This document shows positions 54,382 to 62,058 of a DNA stretch of 64,000 bases, in pieces. The stretch's first letter is position 1, and each line of letters opens with the position of its first letter. The notes under the pieces are model-generated. The model saw only the letters and a list, made by a program, of their open reading frames with translations. It searched no databases and had not been told where the DNA came from. A program made the position numbers and the translations under genes. Source of the DNA: Candidatus Pseudobacter hemicellulosilyticus (lineage in GTDB: Bacteria; Bacteroidota; Bacteroidia; Chitinophagales; Chitinophagaceae); assembly GCA_029202545.1 (NCBI GenBank), contig CP119311.1:186001-250000 (forward strand), in the 5' to 3' direction.

Positions 54382-55647
54382 TCAGGATTTTCGGGTTTCT
54401 TGTTGCCAGATGGCTTTAATCGTTTCTTCCAGGTCCATGCCATCTGGCACGGCAGCCGACGGCGTATTAGCCCGGTTCTTGATAATCGGTTTTCCCTGGC
54501 CCTGGTCAATCAATCGGGATACAGGCATTTCCAGGTAACCGGTTTGATCATTGTCATTGATCCAGCGCTGGGCATACCAGAGCCATTGCTTCCGGTATTC
54601 CTGCGGCTGCAGGTAGAACCAGGTGATCTCATCATAGCCCCAGGCAAAATGGGAGGCAGTATCCGGTTTACCAGGATTGGGGCTGGCGCCAAAATTGTCC
54701 AGCTCCACCAGGTAAGGCAGTTCTTCAGAACGCCAGCCGCTGGGTGTTACGCAGGCTTTGCTTCTGCCATAAATGGCGTCCAGGTAACCTTTCTGCAGCA
54801 CTCCCTGCATGGGGCTGTCCACCACTTCTTTGATGCGCAGCGGAAAAGCATTGAAGTCCAGCAGGCTGGTATCATTGATCACCATACCACCGTAAGGAGT
54901 ATGCGCATCCATCAATACCCATTGCCTGCGCGCATGCTGCCTGGCATAGGTTCGCACCTTCGCCAGGTATTTTGCCCATTCCCCGTAGCCGGCATCCGCC
55001 ATGCCCATCAGGTCTATCTGGCCATAGTGCAGGGCCTCACAACCGAGGTTGATATATTTGGCCGCCAGGAAGATCATCCAGAGCTTTGTTTCCGGGCGGG
55101 TGATATCCGGCACACTGCTGCCCGGCGCCCATTGGTTCACATATTTACCTTCTTTATTGAGCATGGAGTCATAGCGGAAATTCCGCTGCTCCACCGGCAG
55201 TTCCATTAACTGAAAGGCCCAGTCCGGCACCGCCACTGTATTGACCTTTTTAGTGACGCATTCAAAGATGGCGCCCTGGAAGATCACCGTACTGTCCTGT
55301 GCATGCACCGCTTTTACCAGCAGGGCCGCACTGTCCAGCCAGCCGGCCTGGTTGATCATATCTTCCTTGCCCCAGCGGTAAATGGCGCGGCCAATGAATT
55401 TGGCGCCGATATTATTGATGAGGCGTATATCATCTGCCTTGGCCGGATAGGTAACATCCACGCAGTAGGGATCCACGGTCAGGAACTCGGCCATGGTGAC
55501 GGAACGTTTGAGGTAGTTCTCCAGTACTGTTTCGGAGATCCCTTGCTCACTGATGGCATAACTGGTAGCAGGCTCCTTTTTTTCGGCCGGTCCTGCACAG
55601 CTTACCGCCAGCAGGCATACATAGATAAAGTTTATTCGCATGATCAT
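54382..55647 (-). CDS. PUL lipoprotein of an unrecognised family, paralog 1
   Basis: A 421-residue probable lipoprotein (LLAVSC, Cys 17). I do not recognise the family. It is clearly homologous to the next two genes upstream. Shared motifs include GAKFIGRAIYRWG, VIFQGAIFE (Glu 129), SVPDITR.ET, ALHYGQIDLMGMADAG (208-220), VLMDAH (244-249), FPLRIKE, TPSGW, PYLVELDNFG (Glu 315) and WGYDEI (336-341). The alternation of such strand-like motifs suggests a TIM-barrel enzyme. It has Asp 212 where the paralogs have Glu. It overlaps the previous gene by 4 bp and is followed by the GH2 gene. Role inferred: glycan hydrolysis or binding. Confidence 0.75.
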   Translation of the reverse strand: MIMRINFIYVCLLAVSCAGPAEKKEPATSYAISEQGISETVLENYLKRSVTMAEFLTVDPYCVDVTYPAKADDIRLINNIGAKFIGRAIYRWGKEDMINQAGWLDSAALLVKAVHAQDSTVIFQGAIFECVTKKVNTVAVPDWAFQLMELPVEQRNFRYDSMLNKEGKYVNQWAPGSSVPDITRPETKLWMIFLAAKYINLGCEALHYGQIDLMGMADAGYGEWAKYLAKVRTYARQHARRQWVLMDAHTPYGGMVINDTSLLDFNAFPLRIKEVVDSPMQGVLQKGYLDAIYGRSKACVTPSGWRSEELPYLVELDNFGASPNPGKPDTASHFAWGYDEITWFYLQPQEYRKQWLWYAQRWINDNDQTGYLEMPVSRLIDQGQGKPIIKNRANTPSAAVPDGMDLEETIKAIWQQETRKS

Positions 55648-56921
55648 TGATTGGTCCAGATTTGTTTGATGGTTGTTTCCTGGTTCTTACCCAAGGGAAA
55701 GGTAGCACTTTGTGTATTGGCCCTGTAGCGTGTTATCTGGCCTTCGCCCAGCGCTACTACCCTGCTGCCGGGCATCTGGAGGTAACCATTGGGATCTACC
55801 CGGGCAATCCAGGCATCGGCATATTCCAGGAAGGCGTTGGCTTCCTCCGTGGGCTGGCGGTATAACCAGCCGATCTCATCATAGCCCCACAGGAAATGAT
55901 CCGTGATATTGGCCACACCGGGGTTATTGCTCATGCCGAAATTATCGAATTCAACAATATAGGGAGAAGCGTCACAGGACCAGCCACTGGGTGTGATGCC
56001 ACCCCTGGTAAGCCCATAGATCGCATCCAGGTAGAATTTTTTCAGCTCTGCCTGCATAGGTTCGCCCCCAATCTCTTTGGCGCGTAATGGAAAGGAGACA
56101 AAGTCGAATAACAGTTTACCATCTACTACTATTCCTGCGGAAGGCATATGCCCGTCACAGAGTACGGTGCCGCGGCGGGCCGCTGTTTTAGCGGTATTGC
56201 GGATCTTGCCCAGCAGGTTGCTCCAGCCGGCATAGTTATTACCGGCATCAGCCATGGCCATCAGCTCCACCTGTCCAAAGTGGATGGCTTCAATACCGGC
56301 TTCCATGAAGCGGCGGGCCAGGTGATAAAAATAAAGCTGTGTTTCTGTCCGGGAAATATCGGGCACGCTGCCATTGCCCCAGAGGCCTACGCCATTGCCG
56401 GACAGGTTGATCATATCATCATACCTAAAATTGCGGGTCTCCACCGGCAGGCCAAAAGCTTCGAAGGCCCAGGCAGGAACCGCCAGGTTGTTGACATCCG
56501 GTGTGATGATCTCGAAGATAGCGCCCTGGAAAACCAGGTCGGCATCCGTCTGGTGGGCCTGGTCTATCATGGCCTTTGCATTGCTGAGGAATGCCGGATC
56601 ATTGTAGCGGGATTCTACGGCCCAGGTGTACAAAGCGCGACCAACGAATTTAGCGCCAATATTGGACAACATGCGCCAGTCGTCATTCTTCTCCGGGTAA
56701 GGACCATCACTGTATACGCCGTCTGAATTGAGCAGCTCGGCCATGGTGATGGCGCGGGAGAGGTAGCTCTCCAGCACATTGCGGGACACTACCCCATTGG
56801 AAAAAGCATAACTTCTTTCCAGCGGCGGACGCTGAGGGGTATTGTCCGTTTTATCTTTTTTGCAGGCCGCAAAACCAAGACAGGCCAGGGCGCAAAGGAG
56901 TATCGTTTTCATTGTATACAT
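55644..56921 (-). CDS. PUL lipoprotein of an unrecognised family, paralog 2
   Basis: A 425-residue lipoprotein (lipobox FAAC, Cys 20; ATG at 56912 is an alternative start). It has the full conserved set: FQGAIFE (Glu 137), FGQVELMAMADAG with Glu 219, LCDGH (254-258), SFPLRAKE, TPSGW, YIVEFDNFG (Glu 324), and LWGYDEIGWLYRQP (Glu 349). Length and motif spacing fit a (beta/alpha)8-barrel glycosidase with two carboxylates, but no known family could be named. It lies between its two paralogs in the same operon (19 bp gap to paralog 3, 4-bp overlap with paralog 1). Confidence 0.78.
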   Translation of the reverse strand: MYTMKTILLCALACLGFAACKKDKTDNTPQRPPLERSYAFSNGVVSRNVLESYLSRAITMAELLNSDGVYSDGPYPEKNDDWRMLSNIGAKFVGRALYTWAVESRYNDPAFLSNAKAMIDQAHQTDADLVFQGAIFEIITPDVNNLAVPAWAFEAFGLPVETRNFRYDDMINLSGNGVGLWGNGSVPDISRTETQLYFYHLARRFMEAGIEAIHFGQVELMAMADAGNNYAGWSNLLGKIRNTAKTAARRGTVLCDGHMPSAGIVVDGKLLFDFVSFPLRAKEIGGEPMQAELKKFYLDAIYGLTRGGITPSGWSCDASPYIVEFDNFGMSNNPGVANITDHFLWGYDEIGWLYRQPTEEANAFLEYADAWIARVDPNGYLQMPGSRVVALGEGQITRYRANTQSATFPLGKNQETTIKQIWTNQ

Positions 56922-56940
56922 AGTAAGTTAGTTCTACAGG

Positions 56941-59034
56941 TCAGTAACAAGGTAATACGGTGCTGATATTGATCAGCGGATCGCCGGGCGATTGCCGCAG
57001 TTGAATAACGGGGCTGGCTTTTTTAAATACACCGTTGTTCAGGTGTTCTTTGAACAGGCAGAAACCCACCTGGCCGGGAACACTGTTCACCGGGATCTGT
57101 CCATCCGGCACGCCATTGTCCAGTATCTGCACATCCCCGCCAATATAGGTGAGGCCCTGGAAGCCCGAGAGCCCATTGACCCGGTAATGGTTGTTGTACA
57201 CCAGGTTGCCGCCGATATGGGTGAGCGCATTGCCCAGCACATACCAGCTGTCCAGGTTCCAGATACTGCCCAAGCTGTTGGCGCGATCCCCGTTGAGGAC
57301 AAAATCGCCCCCCACAAAGGACAGGGATCCCAGGCCCATACCTGCGTCACCGAAGCGGGTAGCAGGATCAATGCGCAGGTTACCTTCCACCCGGGTGATA
57401 TTGCTGAAGCCCTGGCCGCCAGTCCAGTAGTACATCTTGGGGCAGTTCTCAATCACCAGGTCGCCATTGATGCGGGTATAACCCATAAAGGCATTGGGAT
57501 TGAACAGTTCGGCATTGTTGCGGAACACGATGCTGCCCTTGCAGACCACCGATTCTATGAAATTCTCCGTGGTGGTCAGCAGCGGGCAGTTCTCAATGGT
57601 CAGCGTGCCCCTGATCTCGGATATTTTGGTCTTGATAAAAGATACCGCATGATCCGTGACATCACTGCCCGTAATGGTCAGGTTGCCGATGATAGAGGAA
57701 GAAGGAGCAAAAGCATTTACCTGCGCCAGCCCGTTGAGCACATAATTATTCCAGAGCTGGTTGATAGTGCCTTCCTGGTTCATTCCTGTGGGACAGGCCA
57801 CGCTATTGGTATTGGCATTGTAGATATTCCGTATGCCGCCGGCATGGGTAGCCCATCGACGAACAGGCGTTTGCAGGTGCCCGTTAGGATCATTGGTGGC
57901 TAACCAGCTATAGGCATATTGCAGCCAGGAATTGCGGTAAGGTTCAGGTTGCAGGTAGTACCAGCTGATCTCATCATAGCCCCATACCCAATGATCGGTG
58001 CCGGTGGCTACACCGGGACTGCCGCTGATGCCGTAGTTATCAAACTCCACCAGGTAGGGGGATTTGGCTACGGTCCAGCCGCTGGGTGTAGTGCCGCCAT
58101 TGGTCTTGGTATAGATAGCATCTTTGTAGAAGATGGCCAGATCAGCTGTTTGCGGCGTACCGGCATTCTCGCGGATACGCAGCGGGAAGGACACAAAATC
58201 AAATAAGAGCTGGCTCCCTACTTTCACGCCGCCGCCCCACATATGACCATCACAGAGTACAGCGCCACGGCGGGCATTACTGGCGGCATAGCTGCGCACC
58301 CGTGAGAGCAGGTCGCTCCAGCCTGCATAGTTATTGCCGGCATCGGTCATAGCCATCAGCTCCACCTGTCCAAAATGAAGGGCTTCAATGCCGGCATCCA
58401 TATAGAGTTTGGCCATATAATAGAAAAACATCCTGGCCTCCAGCCTGGAGATATCGGGCACACTGGCGCCGCTGCCCCAATGGTTCACATAGGCGCCCGA
58501 GGTATTCAGCATATCGGTATACACAAAGTTCCTGGTAGTGGGCGTCAGGCCAAAGGCGCTGAACACCCAGGCAGGGACCGGGATAGCATTGACCTTGGTG
58601 GTCACTATCTCAAAGATGGCCGCCTGGAAAATAATATCGGCATTGAAAGCATGCAGGGCGTCCATCAGGACTTTGGCATTGGCCAGCCAGGTGGGATCCT
58701 GGAAATGATCTTCAAAACCCCAGGAATAAATGGCCCGGCCAATGAACTTGGCGCCGGTGCTTTTGATGAGGCGGGTATCATCAGCCTTGTTGTTGTAGGC
58801 GCCATCATTGTAGTAACCGGTGCTGGACAGGTATTCTGTACAGGTGATGGCGCGGGAGAGGTAGCCGTTCAGATCGGCCTCGGTGATCCCACCGCCACCC
58901 AGGGTCAGGAAAGCGGTCATGCCGCCGCCCTCATCGGCCGTGGCATCGGCAGGGACTTCAATAGTTCTTTTACAGGCAAACAGCCCTACGGAAAGCAAGA
59001 GAAAGCAGCTGATGCGACCAATAACTTTTTTCAT
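56941..59034 (-). CDS. PUL lipoprotein, unrecognised barrel family fused to a repeat domain, paralog 3
   Basis: A 697-residue lipoprotein (LFAC, Cys 21) in two parts. Residues about 45-430 are homologous to the two smaller paralogs (FQAAIFE, FGQVELMAMTDAG with Glu 225, CDGHMWGGG, YLVEFDNYG with Glu 330, WGYDEISWYYLQP). Residues about 440-697 are homologous to the C-terminal half of the next upstream lipoprotein, a receptor-L/leucine-rich-like stack with repeated G-x-L-x-I/V-x-N turns (GTLTIENCPLL, NGDLVIENCPKM, GGDFVLNG, GGNLVYNNHY). It looks like a catalytic or binding module fused to a surface-display module. No known function. Confidence 0.78.
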   Translation of the reverse strand: MKKVIGRISCFLLLSVGLFACKRTIEVPADATADEGGGMTAFLTLGGGGITEADLNGYLSRAITCTEYLSSTGYYNDGAYNNKADDTRLIKSTGAKFIGRAIYSWGFEDHFQDPTWLANAKVLMDALHAFNADIIFQAAIFEIVTTKVNAIPVPAWVFSAFGLTPTTRNFVYTDMLNTSGAYVNHWGSGASVPDISRLEARMFFYYMAKLYMDAGIEALHFGQVELMAMTDAGNNYAGWSDLLSRVRSYAASNARRGAVLCDGHMWGGGVKVGSQLLFDFVSFPLRIRENAGTPQTADLAIFYKDAIYTKTNGGTTPSGWTVAKSPYLVEFDNYGISGSPGVATGTDHWVWGYDEISWYYLQPEPYRNSWLQYAYSWLATNDPNGHLQTPVRRWATHAGGIRNIYNANTNSVACPTGMNQEGTINQLWNNYVLNGLAQVNAFAPSSSIIGNLTITGSDVTDHAVSFIKTKISEIRGTLTIENCPLLTTTENFIESVVCKGSIVFRNNAELFNPNAFMGYTRINGDLVIENCPKMYYWTGGQGFSNITRVEGNLRIDPATRFGDAGMGLGSLSFVGGDFVLNGDRANSLGSIWNLDSWYVLGNALTHIGGNLVYNNHYRVNGLSGFQGLTYIGGDVQILDNGVPDGQIPVNSVPGQVGFCLFKEHLNNGVFKKASPVIQLRQSPGDPLINISTVLPCY

Positions 59035-59058
59035 TGCAATCGTTTTTTAGTAAAAGGA

Positions 59059-60489
59059 TCAGTTACAGGACGGCAGGGTATTGATATCTATCAGCGCATC
59101 GCCGGCTTTGGCGCGCAGCTGGATAACGGGATTGTCTTTTTTGAGTACGCCATTATTGACCCAGTTCTTCACTATGCAGAAGCCCACCTGGTTGGACGCT
59201 GTCACCGTAGGGATCAGGCCATCAGGACCACCGTTGTCTACAATGGTCACATCACCGCCGATATATTCCACTGCCTGGAAACCACCCAGGCCATTCACTT
59301 TGTAGTGATTGCGGTAGATCAGGCTGCCACCAATATGTTTGATGCCGCCACCTACCACATACCAGGTATCCATATTCCACATATCACCGGCTGTTTTGCT
59401 GCCCGTGATCTCCATATCACCACCTACATAAGTAAGGGAAGAAAAACCGGCGCCGCCATCACCCATGCCCGGCACGGGATTCAGCCGCAGGCTGCCTTCA
59501 ATGCGGGCAATGCCTGAAAAACTGGCTGCACCGGTGGGAAAGCCCCAGTAGGCCATCTTGGGACAGTTCTCAATGATCAGGTCTCCATTGACCTGCCGGT
59601 AATCCTTGAAGCCCTGCGGGTTGACCAGCTCGGCATTGTTACGCAGGATGATGCTTCCCATGCAGTTCACGCTGTTGAAAAAAGTTTCGGTAGTGGTAAT
59701 CATTGTATTCTCTACCGTCAGGGTCCCCTTCACGGCTTTGAGCTTGGATTTGATAGTGCCGATCACGGCATCCGTAATATCCGTACCAGTGATCCGCAGG
59801 TCCATGGCGCTGTCCGACAGGGGCGCAAATTTCTCCACGTCCGTTTTGGAGCCCAGCACATAGCTGATAATATTGCCGCCGCCCATTTCCCCGATCAGGG
59901 ATGGATCATTGACCGCATTGGGATGGTTGTTGGAAAGGGTCACCAGCCCGTTGATGACGCTGTTGTTCATCAGGTATTTGACCACGCAGAAACCTACAGT
60001 ATCAAAGCTGCAGGGTACATTCTCGCCCAGCGAAACGTTATCAGTAATGGTCAGATCACCTTTAAAGACCTTTAGGTGCATCAGCCCCTGGAGCTGGGTC
60101 AACAGCGGGTTGCCTTCGATCAGCAGGGCGCCGCTGTGGAATTTGAAATTGTCCAGCCCATCAATAGCTTCCAGCTGTGCATTGTTGCGGATAGTGAAAG
60201 ACACGGTCACCGCGCTCAGGGCAGGAAGTTGCAGGTTTGTGATGCCGGTATTTTCGATGGTCAGGTTCCTGATGTTTTTGAATGCCAGTCCGGACAGATC
60301 GGTAATATCCGTGCCGCTGATGGTCAGGGTACGAATATTTTCCGTCACTGTGAAAGCGTTCACCCCGGCCTGGGAGCGCAGGGTATAATCATCGCCAATG
60401 GTCAGCTCGTTCTCCTCTTTCTCACAGCCAAAGAACAGCACAGCGAGGACACTGAACAGGACCAGCGGGTATTGTACAATCGTTTTCAT
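59059..60489 (-). CDS. PUL surface lipoprotein with leucine-rich-like repeat domains
   Basis: A 476-residue lipoprotein (FFGC, Cys 22). Residues 40-160 contain short repeats around ISGTDITDLSG, NLTIENTGITNL and FTIRNNAQL, and residues about 220-476 match the C-terminal domain of paralog 3 (GTLTVENT, SIILRNNAEL, NGDLIIENCPKM, GGSLIYRNHYKVNG, GGDVTIVDNG). Both halves end in a DTVGFCVVKYLMNN or NQVGFCIVKNWVNN-like segment, suggesting an internal duplication. It lies directly after SusD, where SusE/SusF-like surface glycan-binding proteins are usually encoded, so that is the likely role. Confidence 0.78.
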   Translation of the reverse strand: MKTIVQYPLVLFSVLAVLFFGCEKEENELTIGDDYTLRSQAGVNAFTVTENIRTLTISGTDITDLSGLAFKNIRNLTIENTGITNLQLPALSAVTVSFTIRNNAQLEAIDGLDNFKFHSGALLIEGNPLLTQLQGLMHLKVFKGDLTITDNVSLGENVPCSFDTVGFCVVKYLMNNSVINGLVTLSNNHPNAVNDPSLIGEMGGGNIISYVLGSKTDVEKFAPLSDSAMDLRITGTDITDAVIGTIKSKLKAVKGTLTVENTMITTTETFFNSVNCMGSIILRNNAELVNPQGFKDYRQVNGDLIIENCPKMAYWGFPTGAASFSGIARIEGSLRLNPVPGMGDGGAGFSSLTYVGGDMEITGSKTAGDMWNMDTWYVVGGGIKHIGGSLIYRNHYKVNGLGGFQAVEYIGGDVTIVDNGGPDGLIPTVTASNQVGFCIVKNWVNNGVLKKDNPVIQLRAKAGDALIDINTLPSCN

Positions 60490-60508
60490 AACAGTTGAGT
60501 TGACAGCG

Positions 60509-62038
60509 TTAATTATTGGGGTTGAGGTCTACTTCCCGCTGGGGGATGGGATAGAAATAGGCATACTCCGCTTTCACCGTTTTATTGGTGATGCCGGTCA
60601 GCACACGGTTGGTGCGGCGTAGCTCGTAAATGCCATGGCCTTCAAAAGCCAGTTCCCAGGTCAGTTCCTGCCAGATGGCTTCCCGGAACTGCTGCGGGCT
60701 CAGCCCTTGCGGCAGCGGGTCCAGGTTGGCGCGCTGGCGTACGCGGTTGGCCCATAGATAACCTTCCGTAGTAGGTCCGGCCGCCTCTGCATAAGTAAGG
60801 GCCGCTTCCGCAAAACGCATCAGGTACAGGTTAGCGCTGGTACGGGTTCCCAGGGAAATGGGATCGGTGTATTTACGGCAGAAAGGATAATAGAAAGCAT
60901 TCAGCGTGGCATTGCCGCTGCTGATATTGGAAGGATCCCAGTTAGCCAGCACAGAACCATTTTCATTGTAGATAGTGGTTACCATCAGCTGCTTGCGCAG
61001 GTCCTGATTGGCATAGGTATCGTAGAAATTATTGTCTACCCGGTAATAGCTCCAGCAACCAGTGGCTTCAATCACTTTCTGTACACCCAGTCCGCCCGTG
61101 ATGCTGCTGGAGATCCAGATCACCGGCAACCCGATGCCAAACATCTGGGGCAGCTGGGAATAGTTGCCTTCATAACCCCGGCCATCCCGGTACATGGAAG
61201 TAATGAAGAGATGTTCCATGCCATCGGCCTGGTGGTTGACATCATATACGTTCAACAGATTGGGATCGAGCCCATACACAGACTGATTATTCACTACAGC
61301 GCTGCCATATTCAGCGGCACGGGCATAGACCTGCTCAGGATCACCTACCCATTCATAACCGGGTGCGCCGGTCATTTTGGAAGAGGCCATGGTCAGGTAT
61401 ACTTTGCTGAGCAGGAACTGGGCAGCCACTTTATCGGCGCGGCCCGCCTGCTTGGAGATACTCATCAGGCTGATGGCTTCTTCCAGGTCTTTGATGATGA
61501 AATTGTACAGGGTCTCAATACTGCCATAGTTTGCGCGGGCCTGGCTGATGCTCTGCACCACGTTTTCATGCAGGGGCACGGACCCATAGGTGCGCACCAG
61601 CATAAAATAATTGAAGGCCCGCAGGAAATGCGCCTCCCCCAGGAACTGTCTCCTGCTGGCAGCAGTGATGTTCTCCATGCCGTCTACATTTTCGAGGACG
61701 GAATTGGCCCTGCTGATACTCAGGAAGGCATATTTAAAGAAATACAGGAACTCTTCCGTATTGCTGTTCACATCCCAGGTGTAAAGATTGGTCTCCAGCC
61801 CACGGTTATAGGATTTATACTGGTTGGTGGTAATATCCGCCAGGTTGAACAGGAAGCGTGCGCCATACTCAATATTATTGATGGGATCATAGGCGTATAA
61901 CAGGGCATTGAGCGCATCCGCCTCCGTATTGTAATAGTTGTTATTGGAGAAAACGCCGTAAGGATCTTCTTCCAGCATTTTCTTGCAGGAGCTGAGGGAA
62001 AGCAGCGCTACTGCGGTGATGGTCAGGATTGCTTTCAT
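60509..62038 (-). CDS. SusD/RagB-family outer-membrane lipoprotein
   Basis: A 509-residue glycan-binding lipoprotein (SSC lipobox, then KKMLEEDPYGVFSNNNYY). The SusD core is visible (FLGEAHFLRAFNYFMLVRTY, GSVPLHENV, FLLSKVYLTMA) and the C-terminal region reads RFAEAALTYAEAAG, RVRQRANLDPL, QELTWELAFEGHGIYELRR and YPIPQREVDLNPN. It follows SusC by 20 bp. It partners the incomplete SusC at the right edge and defines the large mannoside-type PUL. Confidence 0.96.
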   Translation of the reverse strand: MKAILTITAVALLSLSSCKKMLEEDPYGVFSNNNYYNTEADALNALLYAYDPINNIEYGARFLFNLADITTNQYKSYNRGLETNLYTWDVNSNTEEFLYFFKYAFLSISRANSVLENVDGMENITAASRRQFLGEAHFLRAFNYFMLVRTYGSVPLHENVVQSISQARANYGSIETLYNFIIKDLEEAISLMSISKQAGRADKVAAQFLLSKVYLTMASSKMTGAPGYEWVGDPEQVYARAAEYGSAVVNNQSVYGLDPNLLNVYDVNHQADGMEHLFITSMYRDGRGYEGNYSQLPQMFGIGLPVIWISSSITGGLGVQKVIEATGCWSYYRVDNNFYDTYANQDLRKQLMVTTIYNENGSVLANWDPSNISSGNATLNAFYYPFCRKYTDPISLGTRTSANLYLMRFAEAALTYAEAAGPTTEGYLWANRVRQRANLDPLPQGLSPQQFREAIWQELTWELAFEGHGIYELRRTNRVLTGITNKTVKAEYAYFYPIPQREVDLNPNN

Positions 62039-62058
62039 ACAGGCAATATTTTCGTCAG

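Noticed and set aside
54378..54509. Longer start for the GH2 gene
   Set aside because: The added residues overlap the upstream lipoprotein gene and are Arg-rich without signal-peptide character, while the internal ATG at 54377 gives a clear signal peptide.
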